From positions 1 through 35,947 of the forward strand of contig JAFSGU010000024.1 of NCBI GenBank assembly GCA_017440665.1: a stretch of 35,947 nt of DNA. Reading direction: 5' to 3'. The translations under genes and the position numbers were made by a program. This document shows, in pieces, positions 7,408 to 16,638 of the stretch; positions within the stretch are counted from its first letter, which is position 1, and every line of letters starts with the position of its first letter. The notes beneath the pieces were generated by a model. It was not told where the DNA came from. It made no database searches and was given only the letters and a program-made list of their open reading frames with translations. This stretch comes from Clostridia bacterium. GTDB taxonomy: Bacteria > Bacillota > Clostridia > Oscillospirales > CAG-272.

Positions 7408-8859
7408 ATGCGTATGACCAAAAAAACATTGGCGGCACTGTTACTGCTGTTATCGCTTCTTCTTACATCATGCAGTCTGACCTTGAATACGCCCGGGGAA
7501 ACAGACGCAGATACGGACGAAACGGGGGACGTTGCAGTGCGTCCCGCAGAGACGGAAAGGGAAGAGGACGAGACCGTGTACAGATATGCGGGCAACCCCG
7601 ACTATCCCATACTTGCCGACGCCTATCTTGACGCGCTTCCCAATATGGACTTCGGCGGGGCTACCTTCATTATTACCTCCCCCGACGTGACGTTCCTTGA
7701 CCCCGATGCCGTCAGATACGTGTCCGATACCGTCAAAAAGCGAAACGACGCAGTTGAAGAAAAATACAATATAAATATTACGACCGCCGAAAGCGACGCC
7801 GCTACCATGATAGAGGAGGCAAAAAAGGCCCGTCTTGCGGGAATGTACTATTCCGATATCATGTGCCTCCCCGTAAGCGAGGTCTGCGTGTTTGATGCGG
7901 AAGACCTTCTCATGAACCTTCGCTCTCTGCCTCACCTTGACCTGTCGAAGCCCTATTTCAATGCCACCTCCGTGGAGGCGACCACCGTAGGCTACCGCAC
8001 GCTGGGCGTTGCCGGTGAAGCTACCCCTGCGTCCGATCTGCCCTGCGTCATCTTCAACAGAGGTGCGTTTGGCAAAAAGGTGTCGGATGAGCTTTATACG
8101 CTTGCCGAAGACGGCAAATTCACATGGGACAGACTGTTTGAGTATGCCGCTCTGGCAGGAAATATGGAGGGAGTCATACCCTCGGTCCTTGCACCCGGTG
8201 AGAGCCTTGACGGTATCTTTGTTTCTCTCGGAGAGAAATACGTTGCATCGGGAGTGAAGAGCGTCCCCTCGGTGGCTACGGTGCAAAATTCCTTCGACTG
8301 GGCAGCTACCTATGCGAGAGCTATGTTTAATTCCGCCGCGTCTGCGGGTATCCCTCATGATGAGGCGGCAAAGGCATTCAGCAACGGAAAAGCCCTGTTC
8401 ACCGTGGGCAGTGTGGGAAGTCTTGACGACTACCGCACGTCGGACGTGCGCGTGGGTATACTTCCCATGCCCAAGCACAGAGCAGAAGACCCCTACAGGA
8501 CCCTTGCGGACGGCGATTCTCTCGTGATGACGGTCCCTGCGGGCACCACCAATAACGAGATGATATCCCTTGTGCTGTCGGGTATCAACGCCGCGTCCTA
8601 CGGCTACGTTACCGAGCAGAATGCAAGCTATCTTCACGCGTCCACTCTGCCCGACAACCGCTCGGCAGATATGTTCGAGCTTATCGCGCGCGGCACGGTG
8701 TACGATTTTACCGTGACCTTTGAAAAGACCGTTCCCGCCCTTTCTGAGTTCAGAAGCGTGGTGCGCGGCATTATCGAAAACGGTGACTTTTCCCCATACG
8801 ACGCCGCTGTTACAAAGCTTAACCGTGACCTTGCGGCAGTATATCCCCTTGCAAACTAA
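7408..8859 (+). CDS. Solute-binding-protein-like lipoprotein
   Basis: A 483-residue lipoprotein resembling the binding proteins of carbohydrate ABC transporters. The start is the ATG at 7408, seven bases after GGAGGGGAG. An in-frame upstream ATG at 7372 has no ribosome site. The signal peptide ends in the lipobox LTSC with C22 as lipidation site, followed by an acidic, low-complexity linker. The mature part has the mixed alpha/beta pattern of a periplasmic-binding fold, with DTVKKRNDAVEEKYNINI, YYSDIMCLP and LFTVGSVGSLDDYR as recognisable pieces. No ABC permease or ATPase is adjacent; instead an MFS permease follows after 18 bases. It may serve a distant transporter or be a sensor. The ligand is unknown. 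Confidence 0.75.
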   Translation: MRMTKKTLAALLLLLSLLLTSCSLTLNTPGETDADTDETGDVAVRPAETEREEDETVYRYAGNPDYPILADAYLDALPNMDFGGATFIITSPDVTFLDPDAVRYVSDTVKKRNDAVEEKYNINITTAESDAATMIEEAKKARLAGMYYSDIMCLPVSEVCVFDAEDLLMNLRSLPHLDLSKPYFNATSVEATTVGYRTLGVAGEATPASDLPCVIFNRGAFGKKVSDELYTLAEDGKFTWDRLFEYAALAGNMEGVIPSVLAPGESLDGIFVSLGEKYVASGVKSVPSVATVQNSFDWAATYARAMFNSAASAGIPHDEAAKAFSNGKALFTVGSVGSLDDYRTSDVRVGILPMPKHRAEDPYRTLADGDSLVMTVPAGTTNNEMISLVLSGINAASYGYVTEQNASYLHASTLPDNRSADMFELIARGTVYDFTVTFEKTVPALSEFRSVVRGIIENGDFSPYDAAVTKLNRDLAAVYPLAN

Positions 8860-8877
8860 CTTTTGAGGTACAAATAT

Positions 8878-10044
8878 ATGGCGCATCTGCTAATTGCCGT
8901 CATATATCTTGCGTTTATAAGTCTGGGGCTTCCCGATTCACTGCTGGGCTCGGCGTGGCCCACCATGACAGGGGAGCTTTCCGTTCCCCTGTCCTACGCA
9001 GGATATATCTCCATGACCATATCTGCGGGAACCATTTTGTCAAGTCTGATGAGTGACCGCCTGACCCGCCGCTTCGGAACGGGGACCGTTACTGCCGTAT
9101 CCGTGCTGCTTACCGCGGCGGCGCTTTTCGGCTTCTCCGTAAGCAAAAGCTACATTTTACTGATCCTTTGGTCCGTGCCCTACGGACTTGGTGCGGGAAG
9201 CGTGGACGCTGCGCTTAACAATTACGTGGCGCTGAACTATAAGAGCAGTCACATGAGCTGGCTCCACTGTATGTGGGGCGTAGGCACCGTGATAGGTCCC
9301 TACGTTATGGGCCATGCCCTGACCTCGGGCATGACGTGGAACGCGGGCTACCGTATCATATCAGCTCTTCAGCTCGTCCTCGGTATCGTGGTCCTGTTTT
9401 CCATGCCCCTGTGGAAAACTGCGTCGCCCGCGGCGGGCGAAGACCGTGGCGTGACAGAAAAAGCCCCCACTTTACGTAAGCTTCTGAGTATCTCCGGCGT
9501 GCCCCACGTGCTCCTTACCTTTTTCTGCTACTGCTCTCTTGAAATAGTCGCGATAGTGTGGTCGGGTACTTATCTCGTACATAAGGGGGGCTTTACTCCC
9601 GAGCATGCCGCGTCCCTTTCCAGTATGTTTTTCATAGGCATCACGGCGGGACGTGCCGTAGGCGGATTTCTGACCTACAGGTTTTCCGACAAACAGATGA
9701 TACGCATGGGTGAAGCGCTTATCGCGGCGGGTGTGCTCTCGCTCATCATCCTGCCCGGAGGATATTATTCTCTTCCCGGACTTCTTCTGATCGGGCTTGG
9801 ATGCGCGCCCATATACCCTGCGGTGATACATTCCACCCCCGAGTATTTCGGTGCGGAAAACTCGGGCGCCCTTATCGGAATACAGATGGCGTGTGCCTAT
9901 ACGGGAATGTGTCTGATGCCGCCCGTGTTCGGCTGGATCGCCGAGGCGACCACACCTGCGGTTTTCCCCTTGGTGATCGGAGCTTTCCTTGCGGTAATGG
10001 CTTATCTGCACGAGGCTCTCGTTTTGAAAACGAAGAAAAAGTGA
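8878..10044 (+). CDS. MFS transporter
   Basis: A 388-residue integral membrane protein of the major facilitator superfamily, with about 12 hydrophobic segments and a polar central loop near residues 183-203. The loop 2-3 signature appears as SDRLTRRFGTGTV. The overall pattern (GLPDSLLGSAWPTM near the start, GAGSVDAALNNYVALNY, LHCMWGVGTVIGP) is like FucP/YfkF-type sugar or small-molecule porters. The start is the ATG at 8878, nine bases after GAGGT; a TTG at 8863 would remove the ribosome-site spacing. It follows the lipoprotein closely, so the two are probably co-transcribed, and a terminator ends the unit. The substrate is not known. Confidence 0.85.
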   Translation: MAHLLIAVIYLAFISLGLPDSLLGSAWPTMTGELSVPLSYAGYISMTISAGTILSSLMSDRLTRRFGTGTVTAVSVLLTAAALFGFSVSKSYILLILWSVPYGLGAGSVDAALNNYVALNYKSSHMSWLHCMWGVGTVIGPYVMGHALTSGMTWNAGYRIISALQLVLGIVVLFSMPLWKTASPAAGEDRGVTEKAPTLRKLLSISGVPHVLLTFFCYCSLEIVAIVWSGTYLVHKGGFTPEHAASLSSMFFIGITAGRAVGGFLTYRFSDKQMIRMGEALIAAGVLSLIILPGGYYSLPGLLLIGLGCAPIYPAVIHSTPEYFGAENSGALIGIQMACAYTGMCLMPPVFGWIAEATTPAVFPLVIGAFLAVMAYLHEALVLKTKKK

Positions 10045-10051
10045 ATTATCG

Positions 10052-10083
10052 GGACCTGACTTCAACGAGTCGGGTCCTTTCTT
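10052..10083 (+). terminator. Intrinsic terminator after the MFS gene
   Basis: A 10-bp stem (10052-10061 with 10068-10077, one G-U) is followed by TTTCTT. It starts eight bases after the stop. Confidence 0.85.
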
Positions 10084-10218
10084 ATTGAAAACGGGAAAAC
10101 CGATATGATTCTGCACGGCGGATCGCGTTTGTCGGGGTATTGGTGCATCCGCCTCCCCGCGACCGACACCGATCTTGGAATTCCCGTGTACTCCGCATAA
10201 AAAATCCCCTTATTTTCA

Positions 10219-10247
10219 TTGACAAAACGAGTGAGATATAGTATAAT
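10219..10247 (+). promoter_or_regulatory. Consensus promoter of the housekeeping cluster
   Basis: TTGACA (10219-10224), 17 bases, TATAAT (10242-10247): a perfect sigma-A promoter. The leader to yicC is about 60 bases. The 130 bases upstream of it, back to the terminator, show nothing that I recognise. Confidence 0.92.
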
Positions 10248-10316
10248 TAATTATGTATATCATGGAGAAATATAGCTTCGGGGAGACCCGGGGCGGGATT
10301 TCGAAAGGAAGCGTCA

Positions 10317-11210
10317 ATGATCAGAAGTATGACCGCGTTCGGCAGACACAGAGGTCTTTGTCCGAGCGGAGACCGTGACATCACGGCAGAGATAAAAAGT
10401 GTAAACAACCGTTTCCTCGACTGTAACGTAAAGCTCCCCCGCTCTTACGGATACCTTGAGGAAAAAGTAAAATCGTATATTTCGGAGCGCGGCATCACCC
10501 GCGGTAAGGTGGACGTCTATATCGGCATCGACGTTATCGAAGAGACGGGCGTGGAGGTATCCCTCGACCGTGCCGCCGCTGAATCCTATATAGCATCCCT
10601 TAAGGCGCTGAGAGACGAGTTCGGTCTTGCCGACGACATTTCAGTTATGTCAGTGGCACAGAACCGTGACCTTTTCCGCACCAAGCGTCCCGAGGAGGAC
10701 GTTGAGAGGGACTGGGCGGACGTTAAGTCCATTCTTTCCTTGGCAGTCGATTCCTTTATCGAGGCGAGAGAAAGAGAGGGTGCAGCCCTCGGATGCGATA
10801 TCGAGCAGAAGATCGAGAACATCAAGCTGTGGGCAGGACAGATCGGCGAGATATCCGAGCGCAACATTGAGACCTACCCCGCAAAGCTTACCGCAAGAAT
10901 AAAACAGCTTCTCGACGACTTTGACGTTGAGCTGTCCGAGCAGCGTATCCTTACCGAGGCGGCTGTTTTCGCGGACAAGGCATCCATCGACGAGGAGCTC
11001 GTACGCCTTGCAACGCATTTCGAAAGCTTCCGCGAGATACTTAACTCCAAGGAAAACTCAGGCAGAAAGCTTGACTTCCTCCTTCAGGAGATCAACCGCG
11101 AGACCAATACCATCGCGTCCAAGTCGGGTGATATTGAGATCGCCCGTATAGCCGTAGACATCAAGGCTGAGATCGAAAAGATCCGCGAGCAGATTCAGAA
11201 TATTGAGTAA
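10317..11210 (+). CDS. yicC: YicC/YloC-family endoribonuclease
   Basis: A 297-residue protein of the YicC family, single-strand endoribonucleases linked to RNA turnover and stationary-phase survival. The family start MIRSMTAFGR and EIKSVNNRFLDCNVKLPR (27-44) mark the N-terminal domain. The C-terminal DUF1732-type domain has DEELVRLATHFESF, GRKLDFLLQEINRETNTIASKSGD and the EKIREQIQNIE end. Length matches the family. AAGGA lies seven bases before the ATG. It is the first gene of the cluster and stands eight bases before remA, as in Bacillus subtilis (yloC-remA-gmk-rpoZ). Confidence 0.93.
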   Translation: MIRSMTAFGRHRGLCPSGDRDITAEIKSVNNRFLDCNVKLPRSYGYLEEKVKSYISERGITRGKVDVYIGIDVIEETGVEVSLDRAAAESYIASLKALRDEFGLADDISVMSVAQNRDLFRTKRPEEDVERDWADVKSILSLAVDSFIEAREREGAALGCDIEQKIENIKLWAGQIGEISERNIETYPAKLTARIKQLLDDFDVELSEQRILTEAAVFADKASIDEELVRLATHFESFREILNSKENSGRKLDFLLQEINRETNTIASKSGDIEIARIAVDIKAEIEKIREQIQNIE

Positions 11211-11218
11211 GGTGCAAA

Positions 11219-11488
11219 ATGAGATTCGTTAACGTTGGATTTAATAATATGCTGAACGCAGACCGCGTTGTAGCTCTCGTTTCCTCCGACGCCGCTCCTT
11301 CCAAGCGCCTCGTTCAGGACGCAAAGGACTCGGGCCGTGCGGTGGACTGCACCTGCGGCAGAAAAACGAGATGCGTTATCATCACAGACAGCGACCACGT
11401 TATCCTCTCCGCCCTTCAGGCAGAGACGGTGGCGGGCAGACTTAACGGCGTGGACGGGGACGACGATTCCCGTGAGGATGCAGAATAA
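11219..11488 (+). CDS. remA: RemA family (DUF370) regulator
   Basis: An 89-residue protein of the RemA/YlzA family. In Bacillus subtilis it is a DNA-binding activator of extracellular-matrix and osmoprotection genes. The motif MRFVNVGFNNMLNADRVVALVS and the SAPSKR-like SDAAPSKRLVQDAK segment are characteristic, as is CGRKTRCVIITDSDHVILSALQAETVAGRL. The C-terminal tail is acidic. It lies between yicC and gmk, the usual place. Its target genes here are unknown. Confidence 0.92.
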   Translation: MRFVNVGFNNMLNADRVVALVSSDAAPSKRLVQDAKDSGRAVDCTCGRKTRCVIITDSDHVILSALQAETVAGRLNGVDGDDDSREDAE

Positions 11489-11498
11489 GGGGGCGCAC

Positions 11499-12113
11499 AT
11501 GAGAAAAGGACTTATATTCGTAATTTCAGGACCTGCCGGAAGCGGCAAGGGTACTGTGGTAAAGCTCCTTCGTGAGATGATACCCGACCTTGGCTTTTCC
11601 GTGTCGGCGACCACCCGCGCGCCCAGACCCGGTGAAGAGGACGGAGTAAACTACCACTTCATGGACAGAGAGAGGTTTAAGTCTCTTCTTGAAGAGGGCA
11701 TGATACTGGAGCACACCGAATACTGCGGCAACTTCTACGGTACGCTTAAGAGCGAGGCTGAGAAAGTGCTTTCCGAGGGACGGGATATCATCCTTGAGAT
11801 CGAGGTTGAGGGTGCCCTTCAGGTTAAGCGGCTCATGCCGGACGAATGTGTCACCGTAATGCTGATAGCACCCGACAGAGCGGAGCTTGAAAGACGCCTC
11901 CGCGGACGGGGCACCGAAACGGACGACGTCATAATGAAACGTCTTGAAAGAGCAGTCACCGAGGTGGGACTTGCGGAAAACTACGACTACGTTGTAGTCA
12001 ACGAGACAGACCACTCAGAAGAGTGCGCCGCACAGATAAAGAGCATCATCACGGCGGAGCATTCCAGATACGCGATGATGAAGAGCACTGTGGAAAGCTA
12101 CTCCGCAGAATAA
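11499..12113 (+). CDS. gmk: Guanylate kinase
   Basis: A 204-residue enzyme that phosphorylates GMP to GDP with ATP. The P-loop GPAGSGKGT (11-19), SATTRAPRPGEEDGVNYHF for GMP binding and the adjoining EHTEYCGNFYGT segment are all present. Length fits the family. The ATG at 11499 is chosen because AAGGGGG precedes it by six bases. An in-frame ATG at 11478, inside the end of remA, would add seven residues. Supply of GDP and (p)ppGpp precursors fits its stable linkage to rpoZ. Confidence 0.95.
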   Translation: MRKGLIFVISGPAGSGKGTVVKLLREMIPDLGFSVSATTRAPRPGEEDGVNYHFMDRERFKSLLEEGMILEHTEYCGNFYGTLKSEAEKVLSEGRDIILEIEVEGALQVKRLMPDECVTVMLIAPDRAELERRLRGRGTETDDVIMKRLERAVTEVGLAENYDYVVVNETDHSEECAAQIKSIITAEHSRYAMMKSTVESYSAE

Positions 12114-12153
12114 ATAAGCAGTCAATACATAATAATTTAAATATATAATGAGA

Positions 12154-12185
12154 TCCGCCGTCGGCGGAGAATGGAGAAGAATATG
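12154..12185 (+). promoter_or_regulatory. Hairpin plus ribosome site before rpoZ
   Basis: TCCGCCG-T-CGGCGGA (12154-12168) is followed by GAATGGAGAAGAATATG. The GGAG at 12173-12176 fits the ATG at 12183, not the in-frame ATG at 12171 that it overlaps. The layout is the same as before the sortase, rlmN and the MGH1-like gene. Confidence 0.6.
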
Positions 12186-12527
12186 GTAAAGCCTTCACTT
12201 TCAAACCTTATGGAAAAGGAAAACATCAACCGTTACGCACTTGTAGTTGCTACAGCTAAGGCGGCAAGACAGATAACAGACGATTACATCAACCAGAGAG
12301 AATACTACGAAAAGAACAGCGGCAAGGATTCCGATAAGAACGTATCGAACGTTGTTAAGCCTCAGTACAGAGACGAAAAGGCTGTTAAGAACGCTATCGA
12401 CGAGCTTTATCGTGACGAATACCGCATCGTGAAGTCTACTCTTCCCGCAGGCATGGGCAGAGAGGACGTCTGTTCTGCAGAGGAAGCTGAAGCGGCTGCA
12501 GACGAGGCTTCCGAAGAGACCCTTTGA
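12183..12527 (+). CDS. rpoZ: RNA polymerase omega subunit
   Basis: A 114-residue omega subunit that helps RNA polymerase assembly. The core is recognised from NRYALVVATAKAARQITDDYI, followed further on by KAVKNAIDELYRDEYRI. It is longer than the usual 65-90 residues, with a lysine- and asparagine-rich insert (about residues 40-63) and an acidic alanine-glutamate tail. It follows gmk as expected. The coaBC gene that usually comes next in Firmicutes is absent here and priA follows directly. Confidence 0.88.
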   Translation: MVKPSLSNLMEKENINRYALVVATAKAARQITDDYINQREYYEKNSGKDSDKNVSNVVKPQYRDEKAVKNAIDELYRDEYRIVKSTLPAGMGREDVCSAEEAEAAADEASEETL

Positions 12528-12546
12528 TCATATAAGAAAACGAAGT

Positions 12547-12574
12547 CTTCTCGCAGAGCGTAGCTTGTGAGAAG
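12547..12574 (+). repeat. Inverted repeat between rpoZ and priA
   Basis: CTTCTC (12547-12552) pairs with GAGAAG (12569-12574), with AGC-GTA-GCT nested inside. A short T-run (GGCTTTG) follows. It may be an attenuator or processing site; it is too weak for a clear terminator. Confidence 0.4.
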
Positions 12575-12613
12575 GCTTTGTAAAATACAGAAGAAAGGAC
12601 GGAATCTTAATAA

Positions 12614-15169
12614 ATGAAAGATATCGCAAGCGTGTATCTGTTAGAAGCGCCTTATAAGATCGACCATACGTACAGCTACTATATTCCGTCCGACCTGAGA
12701 GAGACGGCGGTGCCCGGCGCCATAGTACAGGTGCCCTTCGGCAACGGCAACCGCAGGATGACGGCTGTTATATACGAGCTTTGCGATCCTGCAGATGCAG
12801 ATGAGCTGAAGCCCATCACGGCAGTTACCTCGCCCGAGGCGTATCTCACGGAAGAATCGCTGAAGCTATGTACATTCCTGAAGGAGCATACCCTTTGCAC
12901 CTTCGGCGAGGCGGTGAGGTGTGTGCTTCCGTCAGCCGCCATATCCAAAATATGCGAATATTATTCCATAGCTCCCAACGTGGACGAGGCGAGAGCCGAA
13001 AAGCAGACGGCGTCAATGGGAGAGAAGGCGGTGTTCATCTACACCGAGCTTAAGGGAGGCAAGAAGTTGACCGTGGAGGGGCTCCGTTCCAAATACGGCA
13101 GTGAGACTCCCGCCATCCTTGCACGGATGATCAAAAACGGGATCGTCGTCAAAACGGGCGACGTCAAAAGAGGCGGCACCAACGTTAAGGTGGAGCTGAC
13201 AGCCGCACCTGCAGAGGGACTCTCGGAGCTGCCCGCTTTGAGAAGCGACCGACAGCGTGCCGTTCTTGAGAGCGTAGTCTCGGAACCGGGGATAACGCTT
13301 ACGGGACTTTGCGAAAAGCTCTCTCTTGAAAGATCCGCGGTCAAAACGGCGCTTTCTGCTCTTGAAAAGAAGGGACTTTTAACAGTCGGCACGGAGGACG
13401 TTTACAGAGACAGACTGAACGTGACGGCGGCTGAAGCGTCAGGCTACAGCGGAAGCTTTACCCTGTCCGACGAGCAGTCGGCGGCGCTTGAAAGGCTATA
13501 CGGGCTGTACGCAGACGAGAGGCCGTCAGCGGCGCTCCTCCACGGAGTCACGGGCTCGGGTAAGACCAACGTAATGTTAAAGCTGATAAGCCGTGTACTT
13601 TCAGACGGCAGAGGCGTTATAATGCTTGTCCCCGAGATAGCGCTGACCCCGCAGACGGTGGCGAGATTCGTCGCCCTCTTCGGCGAGAGGATAGCCGTTA
13701 TACACTCAGCTCTTTCCGCAGGGGAAAGATTCGATGCGTGGCGTCGGATAAGAGACGGGGCGGCAGACGTGGTCATCGGCACCCGCTCTGCGGTGTTTGC
13801 CCCCGTTAAAAACTTAGGACTTATCATAATAGACGAAGAACACGAGCATACGTATAAATCGGATACCGATCCCAAATACCTTGCCCACGACGTGGCAAGC
13901 TACCGATGCGGTGAGAGCGGTGCCACCATGGTACTGGCTTCAGCCACACCGTCGGTGACAAGCTACCATAAGGCGGTTAGCGGGAAATACACTCTCGTTG
14001 AGCTTAAGGGCCGCTTCGGCGGAGCAAAGCTTCCGGATACCCTGATATCCGACATGAGAGTGGAGCTGAAAAGCGGAAACAACACTCCCTTCAGCCGAGA
14101 GCTTATCGGAAGAATGGGTGAACAGCTGTCCCTTGGTAAGCAGACGATACTTTTCTTAAACAGACGCGGATACAACAGCGTCATATCATGCAGAAGTTGC
14201 GGCGAGGCGGTGAAGTGCCCCCATTGCTCGGTGACTATGACCTATCATCTTAAAAAGGGATGCAGGATCCCGAGGGACAGCGAGCTTGGAGCGGGATATC
14301 TTGAGGTTAGAAAAAACAGCGGATATCTGCATTGCCACATGTGCGGCTACAGATGTCAGGTGCCTGCGGTATGTCCCGACTGCGCGTCGGAGCATTTCAT
14401 GTTCGCAGGGTGCGGTACACAGATGGCGGAAAGCGAGCTTTTAAAGCTGTTTCCCACGGCAAGGATAGCCCGCATGGACCACGATACCACCCGCGAAAAA
14501 CAGTCTCACGGCGAGCTGCTGGATTCCTTCCGCAGGGGAGACGCGGATATCCTTCTCGGCACCCAGATGGTAACCAAGGGACACGATTTCCCGAACGTTA
14601 CCACAGTCGGCGTTTTGAACGCGGACTCGTCAATGTTCCTTGACGATTACCGTGCAAACGAGCGTACCTTCTCCATGCTGACACAGGTCATAGGCAGAGC
14701 GGGCAGAGCCGACGCAGACGGTGTTTCCGTGATACAGAGCTTCAACCCGGACAGCGACGTTATAGCTCTCGCCGCAAGGCAGGACTACAAGGCGTTTTTC
14801 GAGCGTGAGATACGCATCCGCCGTCAGCTGACGTTCCCGCCCTTCTGCGACGTGGCGGTGATAACTCTGTCATCCGCGGACGAGCTTCTTCTCACCCGTA
14901 CCGCCGCCAGAATGGGCGAGCGTATCAGAGAATACATAAGAGATGAATTTACCGACGTCAAGGCGATAATCTACGGACCCTTTGAAGCGCCTGTGTACAA
15001 GGTACAGAACGTGTGCCGCCTTAGATTCGTCATGAAATGCAGACTGACAAAGCGCACACGCGCGTTTATATCGTCCCTGCTGTGCGATTTTTCGGGAATG
15101 AGCAATTCCCGCTCTGCGAGAAACTCATCCGTCAGAGTTACGGCAGACTTAAACCCTACGACTATATAA
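12614..15169 (+). CDS. priA: Primosomal protein N' (replication restart helicase PriA)
   Basis: An 851-residue superfamily 2 helicase that reloads the replisome at stalled forks. In order: an N-terminal 3'-DNA-binding domain (SVYLLEAPYKIDHTYSYYIP), winged-helix region, Walker A GVTGSGKT (311-318), DEEH box (407-410), and the zinc-binding block with C526, C529, C535, C538 and C574, C577, C587, C590. Motif V/VI region (GTQMVTKGHDFPNV, IGRAGR) and the C-terminal domain follow. It is longer than most PriA (about 730-800). Between the two cysteine groups, residues 548-570 carry an insertion (KKGCRIPRDSELGAGYLEVRKN) where most homologues have only a short turn. The ribosome site AAAGGA is about 13 bases from the ATG. 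Confidence 0.95.
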   Translation: MKDIASVYLLEAPYKIDHTYSYYIPSDLRETAVPGAIVQVPFGNGNRRMTAVIYELCDPADADELKPITAVTSPEAYLTEESLKLCTFLKEHTLCTFGEAVRCVLPSAAISKICEYYSIAPNVDEARAEKQTASMGEKAVFIYTELKGGKKLTVEGLRSKYGSETPAILARMIKNGIVVKTGDVKRGGTNVKVELTAAPAEGLSELPALRSDRQRAVLESVVSEPGITLTGLCEKLSLERSAVKTALSALEKKGLLTVGTEDVYRDRLNVTAAEASGYSGSFTLSDEQSAALERLYGLYADERPSAALLHGVTGSGKTNVMLKLISRVLSDGRGVIMLVPEIALTPQTVARFVALFGERIAVIHSALSAGERFDAWRRIRDGAADVVIGTRSAVFAPVKNLGLIIIDEEHEHTYKSDTDPKYLAHDVASYRCGESGATMVLASATPSVTSYHKAVSGKYTLVELKGRFGGAKLPDTLISDMRVELKSGNNTPFSRELIGRMGEQLSLGKQTILFLNRRGYNSVISCRSCGEAVKCPHCSVTMTYHLKKGCRIPRDSELGAGYLEVRKNSGYLHCHMCGYRCQVPAVCPDCASEHFMFAGCGTQMAESELLKLFPTARIARMDHDTTREKQSHGELLDSFRRGDADILLGTQMVTKGHDFPNVTTVGVLNADSSMFLDDYRANERTFSMLTQVIGRAGRADADGVSVIQSFNPDSDVIALAARQDYKAFFEREIRIRRQLTFPPFCDVAVITLSSADELLLTRTAARMGERIREYIRDEFTDVKAIIYGPFEAPVYKVQNVCRLRFVMKCRLTKRTRAFISSLLCDFSGMSNSRSARNSSVRVTADLNPTTI

Positions 15170-15190
15170 AACGAAAGGAAACGAATTAAT

Positions 15191-15682
15191 ATGGCACTTT
15201 TGAATATAATAAAAAAGGGAGACGACACCCTTCGCAAGGTATGCCGTCCCGTTGATAAGATCACACCCAGAATACTCACTCTCCTTGACGACATGAGAGA
15301 TACTCTCATCGACTCCGAGGGCGTAGGCCTTGCGGCACCTCAGGTAGGCATCCTCAGACGCATCGCTCTGGTTATCGACACCAATGATAACGATAAGATG
15401 TACGAGCTCATCAATCCCGAGATCATCGAGAGAGAGGGCGAGCAGGAGGAGATGGAGGGCTGTCTGTCAGTCCCCGGTGAGTGGGCAGTTACACACCGTC
15501 CCATGAAGGTCACCGTCCGCGCTATGGACAGAGAAGGCAACACCTTTACAGTCAGCGGCGAGGGCCTTACCGCAAGATGCTTCTGCCATGAGATCGATCA
15601 TCTCGACGGCAAGCTCTTCATCGACGAGGCGGTACACGTCCTCACAAAGGAAGAGATCGCCGAGCTCTTCGACGAAGAGTAA
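15191..15682 (+). CDS. def: Peptide deformylase
   Basis: A 163-residue metalloenzyme that removes the formyl group from new proteins. All three motifs are present: GVGLAAPQVG (44-53), EGCLSVPG (89-96, metal ligand C91) and HEIDH (133-137, two metal histidines and the catalytic glutamate). The type is the bacterial PDF1B-like form. It lies just before fmt, whose product adds the formyl group, the standard pairing. Confidence 0.96.
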   Translation: MALLNIIKKGDDTLRKVCRPVDKITPRILTLLDDMRDTLIDSEGVGLAAPQVGILRRIALVIDTNDNDKMYELINPEIIEREGEQEEMEGCLSVPGEWAVTHRPMKVTVRAMDREGNTFTVSGEGLTARCFCHEIDHLDGKLFIDEAVHVLTKEEIAELFDEE

Positions 15683-15708
15683 TAGCTTTTTGAAAGGAGC
15701 CCCCCGTT

Positions 15709-16638
15709 ATGAAAATACTTTTCATGGGAACGCCCGATTTCGCACGCGAATGTCTCCGCGCGGTACACGCCAACAAAAACGCAGAGATCGTTGGCGTCGT
15801 AACTCAGCCCGACAAGCCCAAGGGACGCGGCATGAAGATGATCGCTCCTCCCGTAAAGGTGTATGCTGAAGAAAACTCCCTCCCCGTATATCAGCCCACT
15901 ACCCTTAAAGACGGCGCATTTGAGGACGAGCTGAAGCGTCTTGACCCCGACATGATCATCGTCGCGGCATACGGAAAACTGCTTCCTCCCTACGTTATCG
16001 ACTATCCGAAGCACGGATGCATCAACGCACACGCGTCCATTCTCCCCCGCCACCGCGGTGCGGCTCCCATCAACCGCGCCATTATGGAGGGAGACCCTGA
16101 AACGGGAGTTACCGCCATGTACATGGACTACGGTCTTGACACGGGAGACGTGATACTGACTCTCACCACACCCATCACCGAGGAGGACGACCTTGAGTCA
16201 GTTCACGACAGACTTGCCGTGCTCGGCGGCGAGGCGATGTCCCGCGTCGTTGACATGGCATGCGAGGGATGCGTGCCTCGCACACCTCAGCCGGAGGATG
16301 GCGCCACATACGCCGCAAAGATCACCAAGGACGACGCTGTGCTTGACTTCAGCCACACGGCTGAGGAGCTGTGCTGTCAGATACGCGGACTTTTCGGCGG
16401 CGGTATCACCCACACTCCCGACGGAAAGCTTCTTAAGGTGACGTCAGCACACAAGGGAGACAGCTGTCCCACATGCGAATGCGGTACCGTTCTTTCCACC
16501 GATAACGGCGAGATCACCGTGTCCTGCTGTGACGGAAGCGTCTGCTTCACGGGCGTTATCCCCGAGGGCAAGGGACGCATGAGCGCCGCTGATTATATTA
16601 GGGGAAGAAAGATTTCCAAGGGCGACCATTTAGAATGA
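15709..16638 (+). CDS. fmt: Methionyl-tRNA formyltransferase
   Basis: A 309-residue enzyme that formylates initiator Met-tRNA with 10-formyltetrahydrofolate. The N-terminal Rossmann domain begins KILFMGTPDFA. The catalytic residues N106, H108 and D144 are in INAHASILPRHRGAAPI and YGLDTGDV. The C-terminal OB-fold-like domain ends in GRKISKGDHLE. Length is normal. AAAGGAG precedes the ATG. The stop codon TGA (16636-16638) lies inside the first ATGAAGC spacer of a hairpin array, so the array starts exactly at the end of this gene. Confidence 0.96.
   Translation: MKILFMGTPDFARECLRAVHANKNAEIVGVVTQPDKPKGRGMKMIAPPVKVYAEENSLPVYQPTTLKDGAFEDELKRLDPDMIIVAAYGKLLPPYVIDYPKHGCINAHASILPRHRGAAPINRAIMEGDPETGVTAMYMDYGLDTGDVILTLTTPITEEDDLESVHDRLAVLGGEAMSRVVDMACEGCVPRTPQPEDGATYAAKITKDDAVLDFSHTAEELCCQIRGLFGGGITHTPDGKLLKVTSAHKGDSCPTCECGTVLSTDNGEITVSCCDGSVCFTGVIPEGKGRMSAADYIRGRKISKGDHLE

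Noticed and set aside
7468-8886. Minus-strand open frame of 472 residues
   Set aside because: It is the antisense shadow of the lipoprotein gene, which has a signal peptide, lipobox and ribosome site; the shadow has neither motif nor ribosome site.
12171-12182. Upstream in-frame start of rpoZ
   Set aside because: Its ATG overlaps the GGAG that is correctly spaced for the ATG at 12183.
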